Made by a program: the position numbers and the translations under genes
Source of the DNA: Marthasterias glacialis
Lineage: Eukaryota; Echinodermata; Asteroidea; Forcipulatida; Asteriidae
Direction: 5' to 3'
Assembly (NCBI GenBank): GCA_911728455.2
Contig: OU452229.1
Coordinates: 11,820,878 to 11,884,877 of the forward strand
Length of the DNA stretch: 64,000 bases
Notes under the pieces: model-generated
Told to the model about the DNA's origin: nothing
The model's database searches: none
What the model saw: the letters and a program-made list of their open reading frames with translations, nothing else
In this document: positions 47,680 through 61,300 of the stretch, in pieces
How the letters are laid out: each line of letters starts with the position of its first letter
Numbering within the stretch: the stretch's first letter is position 1

Positions 47680-50677
47680 TCCAGCACACATGTAGTTGCC
47701 TTGGCTATTGTTGACGTACACACATCATGGCCGTATGCACTGGACATCATCGGCGTGTCCTCACTCCGTGGTCCCTGGCATCCTCCCTGTTTATCCCAAA
47801 CCCCAAGACTGGCATTTTCGGAAAGCACATGAGCAGGGCTTTCCAACAGTGTCAGGCTTGTCAGTTTCCCGCCATTACTTTGGGAGATAGAGCCGTTGCT
47901 AAGTCTTGTTTTCATTCTGTTACAGCTTCGTGTACAAAAGTGCCATTAGACAGGCGTTTGAAGCGCATTCGGAGCAGCCCCACTCCCTGGTGGTTTCAAG
48001 ACGGAAGATGGCCCTGGTTGGCCGGAAAAACCAGATTTTGGGATGCAGGACTATGGCAGCTACCTGCAGGTACAAGAAATTTCTCTCTAGCCCCATTATT
48101 TCTGGATTTATTGGCCATGGCGCTGCCGACTTCTATTTTCAGCGTTTTTTTGCTGGCTTCGGTCCAGCACACATGTAGTTGCCTTGGCTATTGTTGACGT
48201 ACACACAGCATGGCCGTGTTCACTGGACATCATCGGGGTGTCCTCACTCCGCGGTCCCTGGCACCCTCCCTATTTATCCCAAACCCCAAAGACCGGCATT
48301 TTCGGAAAGCCCATGAGCAGGGCTTTCCAACAGTGTCAGACTTGTCAGTTTCCCGCCAATACTTTGGGAGATAGAGCCGTTGCTAAGTCTTGTTTTCTTT
48401 CTGTTACAGCTTCGTGTACAAAAGTGCCTTTAGACAGGCGTTTGAAGCGCATTCGGAGCAGCCCTGCTCCCTGGTGGTTTCAAGACGGAAGATGGCCTTG
48501 GCTGGCCGGGAAAACCAGATTTTTGGATGCAAGACTATAGCAGCTACCTACAGGTAGAAGAAATTTCTCTCTAGCCCCAGTATTTCTGGATTTATTGGCC
48601 GTGGCGCAGCCGACTACTTTTTGCGGCGTTTTTTTGCTGGCTTCGGTCCAGCACACATGTAGTTGCCTTGGCTATTGTTGACGTACACACAGCATGGCCG
48701 TATGCACTGGACATCATCGGGGTGTCCTCACTCTGCAATCCCTGGCATCCTCCCTATTTATCCCAAACCCCCAAGACCGGCATTTTCGGAAAGCCCATGA
48801 GCAGGGCTTTCCAACGGTGTCAGACTTGTCAGTTTCCCGCCAATACTTTGGGAGATAGAGCCGTTGCTAAGTCTTGTTTTCATTCTGTTACAGCTTCGTG
48901 TACAAAAGTGCCATTAGACAGGCGTTTGAAGCGCATTCGGAGCAGCCCCGCTCCCTGGTGGTTTCAAGACGGAAGATGGCCCTGGTTGGCCAGGAAAACC
49001 AGATTTTCGGATGCAGGATTATGGCAGCTACCTACAGGTAGAAGAAATTTCTCTCTAGCCCCAGTATTTCTGGATTTATTGGCCGTGGCGCAGCCGACTA
49101 CTTTTTGCAGCGTTTTTTTTTGCTGGCTTCGGTCCAGCACACATGTAGTTGCCTTGGCTATTGTTGACGTACACACAGCATGGCCGTATGCACTGGACAT
49201 CATCGGGGTGTCCTCACTCCGCAATCCCTGGCATCCTCCCTGTTTATCCCAAACCCCCAAGACCGGCATTTTCGGAAAGCCCATGAGCAGGGTTTTCCAA
49301 CAGTGTCAGACTTGTCAGTTTCCCGCCATTACTTTGGGAGATAGAGCCGTTGCTAAGTCTTGTTTTCAATCTGTTACAGCTTCGTGTACAAAAGTGCCAT
49401 TAGACAGGCGTTTGAAGCGCATTCGGAGCAGCCCTGCTCCCTGGTGGTTTCAAGACGGAAGATGGCCCTGGCTGGCCGGGAAAACCAGATTTTCGGATGC
49501 AAGACTATAGCAACTACCTACCGGTACAAAAAATTTCTCTCTAGCCCCAGTATTTCTGGATTTATTGGCCGTGGCGCAGCCGACTACTTTTTGCGGCGGT
49601 TTTTTTTTGCTGGCTGCGGTCCAGCACACATGTAGTTGCCTTGGCTATTGTTGACGTACACACATCATGGCCGTATGCATTGGACATCATCGGGGTGTCC
49701 TCACTCCGCGGTCCCTGGCATCCTCCCTGTTTATCCCAAACCCCCAAGACCGGCATTTTCGGAAAGCGCATGAGCAGGGCTTTCCAACAGTGTCAGACTT
49801 GTCAGTTTCCCGCCATTACTTTGGGAGATAGAGCCGTTGCTAAGTCTTGATTTCATTCTGTTACAGCTTCGTGTACAAAAGTGCCATTAGACAGGCGTTT
49901 GAAGCGCATTCGGAGCAGCCCCGCTCCCTGGTGGTTTCAAGACGGAAGATGGCCCTGGTTGGCCGGAAAAACCAGATTTTGGGATGCAGGACAATGGCAG
50001 CTACCTGCAGGTACAAGAAATTTCTCTCTAGCCCCATTATTTCTGGATTTATTGGCCATGGCGCTGCCGACTTCTATTTTCAGCGTTTTTTTGCTGGCTT
50101 CGGTCCAGCACACATGTAGTTGCCTTGGCTATTGTTGACGTACACACAGCATGGCCGTGTTCACTGGACATCATCGGGGTGTCCTCACTCCGCGGTCCCT
50201 GGCATCCTCCCTGTTTATCCCAAACCCCCAAGACCGGCATTTTCGGAAAGCGCATGAGCAGGGCTTTCCAACAGTGTCAGACTTGTCAGTTTCCCGCCAT
50301 TACTTTGGGAGATAGAGCCGTTGCTAAGTCTTGATTTCATTCTGTTACAGCTTCGTGTACAAAAGTGCCATTAGACAGGCGTTTGAAGCGCATTCGGAGC
50401 AGCCCCGCTCCCTGGTGGTTTCAAGACGGAAGATGGCCCTGGTTGGCCGGGAAAACCAGATTTTCGGATGCAGGACTATGGCAGCTACCTGCAGGTACAA
50501 GAAATTTATCTCTAGCCCCAATATTTCTGGATTTATTGGCCGTGGCGCTGCCGACTTTTATTTTCAGCATTTTTTTGCTGGCTTCGGTCCAGCACACATG
50601 TAGTTGCCTTGGCTATTGTTGACGTACACACAGCATGGCCGTGTTCACTGGACATCATCGGGGTGTCCTCACTCCGC
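47680..50677. repeat. 3.0-kb block, copy 2
   Basis: Units start at 47701, 48184, 48668, 49154, 49641 and 50125. It is the partner of 42440-45437. Differences seen include CAGCG versus CAGTG after TATTTT, CGGGGTGTCC versus CGGGATGTCC (twice), TTCAATCTG versus TTCATTCTG, CAAAAAAT versus CAAGAAAT, and one extra T in a T run. The unit at 50609 follows with CGCAATCCCTGG where copy 1 has CGCGGTCCATGG, marking the end of similarity. Confidence 0.88.
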
Positions 50678-50789
50678 AATCCCTGGCATCCTCCCTGTTT
50701 ATCCCAAACCCCCAAGACCGGCATTTTCGGAAAGCCCATGAGCAGGGCTTTCCAACAGTGTCAGACTTGTCAGTTTCCCGCCAATACTT

Positions 50790-52855
50790 TGGGAGATAGA
50801 GCCGTTGCTAAGTCTTGTTTTCATTCTGTTACAGCTTCGTGTACAAAAGTGCCATTAGACAGGCGTTTGAAGCGCATTCGGAGCAGCCCTGCTCCCTGGT
50901 GGTTTCAAGACGGAAGATGGCCTTGGCTGGCCGGGAAAACCAGATTTTTGGATGCAAGACTATAGCAGCTACCTACAGGTAGAAGAAATTTCTCTCTAGC
51001 CCCAGTATTTCTGGATTTATTGGCCGTGGCGCAGCCGACTACTTTTTGCGGCGTTTTTTTTCTGGCTTCGGTCCAGCACACATGTAGTTGCCTTGGCTAT
51101 TGTTGACGTACACACATCATGGCCGTATGCACTGGACATCATCGGGGTGTCCTCACTCTGCAATCCCTGGCATCCTCCCTATTTATCCCAAACCCCCAAG
51201 ACCGGCATTTTCGGAAAGCCCATGAGCAGGGCTTTCCAACGGTGTCAGACTTGTCAGTTTCCCACCAATACTTTGGGAGATAGAGCCGTTGCTAAGTCTT
51301 GTTTTCATTCTGTTACAGCTTCGTGTACAAAAGTGCCATTAGACAGGCGTTTGAAGCGCATTCGGAGCAGCCCCGCTCCCTGGTGGTTTCAAGACGGAAG
51401 ATGGCCCTGGTTGGCCAGGAAAACCAGATTTTCGGATGCAGGATTATGGCAGCTACCTACAGGTAGAAGAAATTTCTCTCTAGCCCCAGTATTTCTGGAT
51501 TTAATGGCCGTGGCGCAGCCGACTACTTTTTGCAGCGTTTTTTTTGCTGGCTTCGGTCCAGCACACATGTAGTTGCCTTGGCTATTGTTGACGTACACAC
51601 AGCATGGCCGTATGCACTGGACATCATCGGGGTGTCCTCACTCCGCAATCCCTGGCATCCTCCCTGTTTATCCCAAACCCCCAAGACCGGCATTTTCGGA
51701 AAGCCCATGAGCAGGGCTTTCCAACAGTGTCAGGCTTGTCAGTTTCCCGCCATTACTTTGGGAGATAGAGCCGTTGCTAAGTCTTGTTTTCATTCTGTTA
51801 CAGCTTCGTGTACAAAAGTGCCATTAGACAGGCGTTTGAAGCGCATTCGGAGCAGCCCTGCTCCCTGGTGGTTTCAAGACGGAAGATGGCCTTGGCTGGC
51901 CGGGAAAACCAGATTTTTGGATGCAAGACTATAGCAGCTACCTACAGGTAGAAGAAATTTCTCTCTAGCCCCAGTATTTCTGGATTTATTGGCCGTGGCG
52001 CAGCCGACTACTTTTTGCGGCGTTTTTTTTCTGGCTTCGGTCCAGCACACATGTAGTTGCCTTGGCTATTGTTGACGTACACACATCATGGCCGTATGCA
52101 CTGGACATCATCGGGGTGTCCTCACTCTGCAATCCCTGGCATCCTCCCTATTTATCCCAAACCCCCAAGACCGGCATTTTCGGAAAGCCCATGAGCAGGG
52201 CTTTCCAACGGTGTCAGACTTGTCAGTTTCCCACCAATACTTTGGGAGATAGAGCCGTTGCTAAGTCTTGTTTTCATTCTGTTACAGCTTCGTGTACAAA
52301 AGTGCCATTAGACAGGCGTTTGAAGCGCATTCGGAGCAGCCCCGCTCCCTGGTGGTTTCAAGACGGAAGATGGCCCTGGTTGGCCAGGAAAACCAGATTT
52401 TCGGATGCAGGATTATGGCAGCTACCTACAGGTAGAAGAAATTTCTCTCTAGCCCCAGTATTTCTGGATTTAATGGCCGTGGCGCAGCCGACTACTTTTT
52501 GCAGCGTTTTTTTTGCTGGCTTCGGTCCAGCACACATGTAGTTGCCTTGGCTATTGTTGACGTACACACAGCATGGCCGTATGCACTGGACATCATCGGG
52601 GTGTCCTCACTCCGCAATCCCTGGCATCCTCCCTGTTTATCCCAAACCCCCAAGACCGGCATTTTCGGAAAGCCCATGAGCAGGGCTTTCCAACAGTGTC
52701 AGGCTTGTCAGTTTCCCGCCATTACTTTGGGAGATAGAGCCGTTGCTAAGTCTTGTTTTCATTCTGTTACAGCTTCGTGTACAAAAGTGCCATTAGACAG
52801 GCGTTTGAAGCGCATTCGGAGCAGCCCTGCTCCCTGGTGGTTTCAAGACGGAAGA
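50790..52855. repeat. 969-bp tandem duplication (two overlapping copies)
   Basis: Units at 50609 (second half), 51093, 51578, 52062 and 52547 (first half). The units at 51093 and 52062 look identical, sharing CTCTGCAATCC, CCCACCAATAC, GGATTTAATGG and GTAGAAGAAATT. The junction unit at 51578 combines the left end of a 52547-like unit with the right end of a 50609-like unit, as expected from one unequal exchange. Confidence 0.87.
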
Positions 52856-53319
52856 TGGCCCTGGTTGGCCAGGAAAACCAGATTTTCGGATGCAGGACTA
52901 TGGCAGCTACCTACAGGTAGAAGAAATTTCTCTCTAGCCCCAGTATTTCTGGATTTATTGGCCGTGGCGCAGCCGACTACTTTTTGCGGCGTTTTTTTGC
53001 TGGCTTCGGTCCAGCACACATGTAGTTGCCTTGGCTATTGTTGACGTACACACAGCATGGCCGTATGCACTGGACATCATCGGGGTGTCCTCACTCCGCA
53101 ATCCCTGGCATCCTCCCTATTTATCCCAAACCCCCAAGACCGGCATTTTCGGAAAGCCCATGAGCAGGGCTTTCCAACGGTGTAAGACTTGTCAGTTTCC
53201 CGCCAATACTTTGGGAGATAGAGCCGTTGCTAAGTCTTGTTTTCATTCTGTTACAACTTCGTGTACAAAAGTGCGATTTGACAGGCGTTTGAAGCGCATT
53301 CGGAGTAGCCCTGCTCCCT
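52856..53319. repeat. Transition monomers
   Basis: The end of the unit at 52547 and the first part of the one at 53031. The latter has private GGTGTAAGACTTG, TTACAACTTCG, GTGCGATTTGAC and GGAGTAGCCC. TTACAACTTCG and GGAGTAGCCC, with a related GTGCGATTAGAC, recur in the unit at 53999, hinting at exchange with it. Confidence 0.78.
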
Positions 53320-56300
53320 GGTGGTTTCAAGACGGAAGATGGCCCTGGTTGGCCAGGAAAACCAGATTTTCGGATGCAGGATTATGGCAGCTACCTACAG
53401 GTACAAGAAATTTCTCTCTAGCCCCAGTATTTCTGGATTTATTGGCTGTGGCGCAACCGACTACTTTTTTCTGCGTTTTTTTGCTGGCTTCGGTCCAGCA
53501 CACATGTAGTTGCATTGGCTATTGTTGATGTACACACAGCATGGCCGTGTTCACTGGACATCATCGGAGTGTCCTCACTCCGCGGTCCCTGGCATCCTCC
53601 CTCTTTATCCCAAACCCCCCAGGCCGGCATTTTCGGAAAGCACATGAGCAGGGCTTTCCAACAGTGTCAGGCTTGTCAGTTTCCCGCCAATACTTTGGGA
53701 GATAGAGCCGTTGCTAAGTCTTGTTTTCATTCTGATACTGCTTCGTGTACAAAAGTGCCATTAGACAGGCGTTTGAAGCGCATATGGAGCAGCCCCGCTC
53801 CCTGGTGGTTTCAAGACGGAAGATGGCCCTGGCTGGCCGGGAAAACCAGATTTTCGGATGCAAGACTATAGAAGCTACCTACAGGTACAAGAAATTTCTC
53901 TCTAGCCCCAGTATTTCTGGATTTATTGGCCGTGGCGCAGCCGACTACTTTTTGCGTTTTTTTTTTGCTGGCTTCGGTCCAGCACACATGTAGTTGCATT
54001 GGCTATTGTTGACGTACACACAGCATGGCTGTATGCACTGGACATCATCGGAGTGTCCTCACTCCGCGGTCCCTGGTATCCTCCCTGTTTATCCCAAACC
54101 CCCAAGACCGGCATTTTCGGAAAGCACATGAGCAGGGCTTTCCACCAGTGTCAGACTTGTCAGTTTCCCGCCAATACTTTGGGAGATAGAGCCGTTGCTA
54201 AGTCTTGTTTTCATTCTGTTACAACTTCGTGTACAAAAGTGCGATTAGACAGGCGTTTGAAGCGCATTCGGAGTAGCCCTGCTCCCTGGTGGTTTCAAGA
54301 CGGAAGATGGCCCTGGCTGGCCGGGAAAACCAGATTTTCGGATGCAAGACTATAGCAGCTACCTACCGGTACAAGAAATTTCTCTCTAGCCCCAGTATTT
54401 CTGGATTTATTGGCCGTGGCGCAGCCGACTACTTTTTGCGGCGTTTTTTTTGCTGGCTTCGGTCCAGCACACATGTAGTTGCCTTGGCTATTGTTGACGT
54501 ACACACATCATGGCCGTATGCACTGGACATCATCGGGGTGTCCTCACTCCGCGGTCCCTGGCATCCTCCCTGTTTATCCCAAACCCCAAGACCGGCATTT
54601 TCGGAAAGCACATGAGCAGAGCTTTCCAACAGTGTCAGGCTTGTCAGTTTCCCGCCATTACTTTGGGAGATAGAGCCGTTGCTAAGTCTTGTTTTCATTC
54701 TGTTACAGCTTCGTGTACAAAAGTGCCATTAGACAGGCGTTTGAAGCGCATTCGGAGCAGCCCCGCTTCCTGGTGGTTTCAAGACGGAAGATGGCCCTGG
54801 TTGGCCAGGAAAACCGGATTTTCGGATGCAGGACTATGGCAGCTACCTGCAGGTACAAGAAATTTATCTCTAGCTCCATTATTTCTGGATTTATTGGCCG
54901 TGGCGCTGCCGACTTCTATTTTCAGCGTTTTTTTGCTGGCTTCGGTCCAGCACACATGTAGTTGCCTTGGCTATTGTTGACGTACACACAGCATGGCCGT
55001 GTTCACTGGACATCATCGGGGTGTCCTCACTCCGCGGTCCCTGGCACCCTCCCTGTTTATCCCAAACCCCCAAGACCGGCATTTGCGGAAAGCCCATGAG
55101 CAGGGCTTTCCACCAGTGTTAGACTTGTCAGTTTCCCGCCAATACTTTGGGAGATAGAGCGGTTGCTAAGTCTTGTTTTCATTCTGTTACAGCTTCGTGT
55201 ACAAAAGTGCCATTAGACAGGCGTTTGAAGCGCATTCGGAGCAGCCCTGCTCCCTGGTGGTTTCAAGACGGAAGATGGCCCTGGCTTGCCGGAAAAACCA
55301 GATTTTCGGATGCAAGACTATAGAAGCTACCTACAGGTACAAGAAATTTCTCTCTAGCCCCATTATTTCTGGATTTATTGGCCGTGGCGCAGCCGGCTAC
55401 TTTTTGCGGCGTTTTTTTTCTGGCTTCGGTCCAGCACACATGTAGTTGCCTTGGCTATTGTTGACGTACACACATCATGGCCGTATGCACTGGACATCAT
55501 CGGGGTGTCCTCACTCCGCGGTCCCTTGCATCCTCCCTGTTTATCCCAAACCCCAAAACCGGCATTTTCGGAAAGCACATGAGCAGGGCTTTCCAACAGT
55601 GTCAGGCTTGTCAGTTTCCCGCCATTACTTTGGGAGATAGAGCCGTTGCTAAGTCTTGTTTTCATTCTGTTACAGCTTCGTGTACAAAAGTGCCATTAGA
55701 CAGGCGTTTGAAGCGCATTCGGAGCAGCCGCGCTCTCTGGTGGTTTCAAGACGGAAGATGGCCCTGGTTGGCCAGGAAAACCAGATTTTCGGATGCAGGA
55801 TTATGGCAGCTACCTACAGGTACAAGAAATTTCTCTCTAGCCCCAGTATTTCTGGATTTATTGGCTGTGGCGCAACCGACTACTTTTTTCTGCGTTTTTT
55901 TGCTGGCTTCGGTCCAGCACACATGTAGTTGCATTGGCTATTGTTGATGTACACACAGCATGGCCGTGTTCACTGGACATCATCGGAGTGTCCTCACTCC
56001 GCGGTCCCTGGCATCCTCCCTCTTTATCCCAAACCCCCCAGGCCGGCATTTTCGGAAAACACATGAGCAGGGCTTTCCAACAGTGTCAGGCTTGTCAGTT
56101 TCCCGCCAATACTTTGGGAGATAGAGCCGTTGCTAAGTCTTGTTTTCATTCTGATACTGCTTCGTGTACAAAAGTACCATTAGACAGGCGTTTGAAGCGC
56201 ATATGGAGCAGCCCCGCTCCCTGGTGGTTTCAAGACGGAAGATGGCCCTGGCTGGCCGGGAAAACCAGATTTTCGGATGCAAGACTATAGAAGCTACCTA

Positions 56301-58354
56301 CAGGTACAAGAAATTTCTCTCTAGCCCCAGTATTTCTGGATTTATTGGCCGTGGCGCAGCCGACTACTTTTTGCGGTTTTTTTTTTGCTGGCTTCGGTCC
56401 AGCACACATGTAGTTGCATTGGCTATTGTTGACGTACACACAGCATGGCTGTATGCACTGGACATCATCGGAGTGTCCTCACTCCGCGGTCCCTGGCATC
56501 CTCCCTGTTTATCCCAAACCCCCAAGACCGGCATTTTCGGAAAGCACATGAGCAGGGCTTTCCACCAGTGTCAGACTTGTCAGTTTCCCGCCAATACTTT
56601 GGGAGATAGAGCCGTTGCTAAGTCTTGTTTTCATTCTGTTACAGCTTCGTGTACAAAAGTGCCATTAGACAGGCGTTTGAAGCGCATTCGGAGCAGCCCT
56701 GCTCCCTGGTGGTTTCAAGACGGAAGATGGCCCTGGCTGGCCGGGAAAACCAGATTTTCGGATGCAAGACTATAGCAGCTACCGACCGGTACAAGAAATT
56801 TCTCTCTAGCCCCAGTATTTCTGGATTTATTGGCCGTGGCGCAGCCGACTACTTCTTGCGGCGTTTTTTTTGCTGGCTTCGGTCCAGCACACATGTAGTT
56901 GCCTTGGCTATTGTTGACGTACACACATCATGGCCGTATGCACTGGACATCATCGGGGTGTCCTCACTCCGCGGTCCCTGGCATCCTCCCTGTTTATCCC
57001 AAACCCCAAGACCGGCATTTTCGGAAAGCACATGAGCAGAGCTTTCCAACAGTGTCAGGCTTGTCAGTTTCCCGCCATTACTTTGGGAGATAGAGCCGTT
57101 GCTAAGTCTTGTTTTCATTCTGTTACAGCTTCGTGTACAAAAGTGCCATTAGACAGGCGTTTGAAGCGCATTCGGAGCAGCCCCGCTTCCTGGTGGTTTC
57201 AAGACGGAAGATGGCCCTGGTTGGCCAGGAAAACCGGATTTTCGGATGCAGGACTATGGCAGCTACCTGCAGGTACAAGAAATTTTTTCTCTAGCTCCAT
57301 TATTTCTGGATTTATTGGCCGTGGCGCTGCCGACTTCTATTTTCAGCGTTTTTTTGCTGGCTTCGGTCCAGCACACATGTAGTTGCCTTGGCTATTGTTG
57401 ACGTACACACAGCATGGCCGTGTTCACTGGACATCATCGGGGTGTCCTCACTCCGCGGTCCCTGGCACCCTCCCTGTTTATCCCAAACCCCCAAGACCGG
57501 CATTTGCGGAAAGCCCATGAGCAGGGCTTTCCACCAGTGTCAGACTTGTCAGTTTCCCGCCAATACTTTGGGAGATAGAGCGGTTGCTAAGTCTTGTTTT
57601 CATTCTGGTACAGCTTCGTGTACAAAAGTGCCATTAGACAGGCGTTTGAAGCGCATTCGGAGCAGCCCTGCTCCCTGGTGGTTTCAAGACGGAAGATGGC
57701 CCTGGCTGGCCGGAAAAACCAGATTTTCGGATGCAAGACTATAGAAGCTACCTACAGGTACAAGAAATTTCTCTCTAGCCCCAGTATTTCTGGATTTATT
57801 GGCCGTGGCGCAGCCGGCTACTTTTTGCGGCGTTTTTTTTCTGGCTTCGGTCCAGCACACATGTAGTTGCCTTGGCTATTGTTGACGTACACACATCATG
57901 GCCGTATGCACTGGACATCATCGGGGTGTCCTCACTCCGCGGTCCCTTGCATCCTCCCTGTTTATCCCAAACCCCAAAACCGGCATTTTCGGAAAGCACA
58001 TGAGCAGGGCTTTCCAACAGTGTCAGGCTTGTCAGTTTCCCGCCATTACTTTGGGAGATAGAGCCGTTGCTAAGTCTTGTTTTCATTCTGTTACAGCTTC
58101 GTGTACAAAAGTGCCATTAGACAGGCGTTTGAAGCGCATTCGGAGCAGCCGCGCTCCCTGGTGGTTTCAAGACGGAAGATGGCCCTGGTTGGCCAGGAAA
58201 ACCAGATTTTCGGATGCAGGATTATGGCAGCTACCTACAGGTACAAGAAATTTCTCTCTAGCCCCAGTATTTCTGGATTTATTGGCTGTGGCGCAACCGA
58301 CTACTTTTTTCGGCGTTTTTTTGCTGGCTTCGGTCCAGCACACATGTAGTTGCA
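53320..58354. repeat. 5-monomer higher-order repeat, about 2,420 bp
   Basis: Units 53515, 53999, 54484, 54967 and 55451 pair in order with 55934, 56419, 56904, 57388 and 57872, at offsets of 2,419-2,421 bp. Shared markers are GTTGCATTGGC with GTTGATGTAC, CTCCCTCTTTATCC, CCCCAGGCCGG, TCTGATACTGC, GCATATGGAGC, AGCAGAGCTTTCC, CATTTGCGG and GAGCGGTTGC. Copy differences include TTTTTCTGCG versus TTTTTCGGCG and AGAAATTTATC versus AGAAATTTTTTC. Confidence 0.9.
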
Positions 58355-61300
58355 TTGGCTATTGTTGATGTACACACAGCATGGCCGTGTTCACTGGACA
58401 TCATCGGAGTGTCCTCACTCCGCGGTCCCTGGCATCCTCCCTCTTTATCCCAAACCCCCAGGCCGGCATTTTCGGAAAGCACATGAGCAGGGCTTTCCAA
58501 CAGTGTCAGGCTTGTCAGTTTCCCGCCAATACTTTGGGAGATAGAGCCGTTGCTAAGTCTTGTTTTCATTCTGATACTGCTTCGTGTACAAAAGTGCCAT
58601 TAGACAGGCGTTTGAAGCGCATATGGAGCAGCCCCGCTCCCTGGTGGTTTCAAGACGGAAGATGGCCCTGGCTGGCCGGGAAAACCAGATTTTCGGATGC
58701 AAGACTATAGAAGCTACCTACAGGTACAAGAAATTTCTCTCTAGCTCCATTATTTCTGGATTTATTGGCCGTGGCGCTGCCGACTTCTATTTTCAGCGTT
58801 TTTTTGCTGGCTTCGGTCCAGCACACATGTAGTTGCCTTGGCTATTGTTGACGTACACACAGCATGGCCGTGTTCACTGGACATCATCGGGGTGTCCTCA
58901 CTCCGCGGTCCCTGGCACCCTCCCTGTTTATCCCAAACCCCCAAGACCGGCATTTGCGGAAAGCCCATGAGCAGGGCTTTCCACCAGTGTCAGACTTGTC
59001 AGTTTCCCGCCAATACTTTGGGAGATAGAGCGGTTGCTAAGTCTTGTTTTCATTCTGTTACAGCTTCGTGTACAAAAGTGCCATTAGACAGGCGTTTGAA
59101 GCGCATTCGGAGCAGCCCTGCTCCCTGGTGGTTTCAAGACGGAAGATGGCCCTGGCTGGCCGGAAAAACCAGATTTTCGGATGCAAGACTATAGAAGCTA
59201 CCTACAGGTACAAGAAATTTCTCTCTAGCCCCAGTATTTCTGGATTTATTGGCCGTGGCGCAGCCGGCTACTTTTTGCGGCGTTTTTTTTCTGGCTTCGG
59301 TCCAGCACACATGTAGTTGCCTTGGCTATTGTTGACGTACACACATCATGGCCGTATGCACTGGACATCATCCGGGTGTCCTCACTCCGCGGTCCCTTGC
59401 ATCCTCCCTGTTTATCCCAAACCCCAAAACCGGCATTTTCGGAAAGCACATGAGCAGGGCTTTCCAACAGTGTCAGGCTTGTCAGTTTCCCGCCATTACT
59501 TTGGGAGATAGAGCCGTTGCTAAGTCTTGTTTTCATTCTGTTACAGCTTCGTGTACAAAAGTGCCATTAGACAGGCGTTTGAAGCGCATTCGGAGCAGCC
59601 GCGCTCCCTGGTGGTTTCAAGACGGAAGATGGCCCTGGTTGGCCAGGAAAACCAGATTTTCGGATGCAGGATTATGGCAGCTACCTACAGGTACAAGAAA
59701 TTTCTCTCTAGCCCCAGTATTTCTGGATTTATTGGCTGTGGCGCAACCGACTACTTTTTTCGGCGTTTTTTTGCTGGCTTCGGTCCAGCACACATGTAGT
59801 TGCATTGGCTATTGTTGATGTACACACAGCATGGCCGTGTTCACTGGACATCATCGGAGTGTCCTCACTCCGCGGTCCCTGGCATCCTCCCTCTTTATCC
59901 CAAACCCCCCAGGCCGGCATTTTCGGAAAGCACATGAGCAGGGCTTTCCAACAGTGTCAGGCTTGTCAGTTTCCCGCCAATACTTTGGGAGATAGAGCCG
60001 TTGCTAAGTCTTGTTTTCATTCTGATACTGCTTCGTGTACAAAAGTGCCATTAGACAGGCGTTTGAAGCGCATATGGAGCAGCCCCGCTCCCTGGTGGTT
60101 TCAAGACGGAAGATGGCCCTGGCTGGCCGGGAAAACCAGATTTTCGGATGCAAGACTATAGAAGCTACCTACAGGTACAAGAAATTTCTCTCTAGCTCCA
60201 TTATTTCTGGATTTATTGGCCGTGGCGCTGCCGACTTCTATTTTCAGCGTTTTTTTGCTGGCTTCGGTCCAGCACACATGTAGTTGCCTTGGCTATTGTT
60301 GACGTACACACAGCATGGCCGTGTTCACTGGACATCATCGGGGTGTCCTCACTCCGCGGTCCCTGGCACCCTCCCTGTTTATCCCAAACCCCCAAGACCG
60401 GCATTTGCGGAAAGCCCATGAGCAGGGCTTTCCACCAGTGTCAGACTTGTCAGTTTCCCGCCAATACTTTGGGAGATAGAGCGGTTGCTAAGTCTTGTTT
60501 TCATTCTGTTACAGCTTCGTGTACAAAAGTGCCATTAGACAGGCGTTTGAAGCGCATTCGGAGCAGCCCTGCTCCCTGGTGGTTTCAAGACGGAAGATGG
60601 CCCTGGCTGGCCGGAAAAACCAGATTTTCGGATGCAAGACTATAGAAGCTACCTACAGGTACAAGAAATTTCTCTCTAGCCCCAGTATTTCTGGATTTAT
60701 TGGCCGTGGCGCAGCTGGCTACTTTTTGCGGCGTTTTTTTGCTGGCTTCGGTCCAGCACACATGTAGTTGCCTTGGCTATTGTTGACGTACACACATCAT
60801 GGCCGTATGCACTGGACATCATCGGGGTGTCCTCACTCCGCGGTCCCTTGCATCCTCCCTGTTTATCCCAAACCCCAAAACCGGCATTTTCGGAAAGCAC
60901 TTGAGCAGGGCTTTCCAACAGTGTCAGGCTTGTCAATTTCCCGCCATTACTTTGGGAGATAGAGCCGTTGCTAAGTCTTGTTTTCATTCTGTTACAGCTT
61001 CGTGTACAAAAGTGCCATTAGACAGGCGTTTGAAGCGCATTCGGAGCAGCCCCGCTCCCTGGTGGTTTCAAGACGGAAGATGGCCCTGGTTGGCCAGGAA
61101 AACCAGATTTTCGGATGCAGGATTATGGCAGCTACCTACAGGTACAAGAAATTTCTCTCTAGCCCCAGTATTTCTGGATTTATTGGCTGTGGCGCAACCG
61201 ACTACTTTTTTCGGCGTTTTTTTGCTGGCTTCGGTCCAGCACACATGTAGTTGCATTGGCTATTGTTGATGTACACACAGCATGGCCGTATGCACTGGAC

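Noticed and set aside
48668-49510. 280-codon open frame suggesting a tandem-repeat protein
   Set aside because: It exists only because an extra-long T run makes a 486-bp unit and keeps the frame; neighbouring units break it at once.
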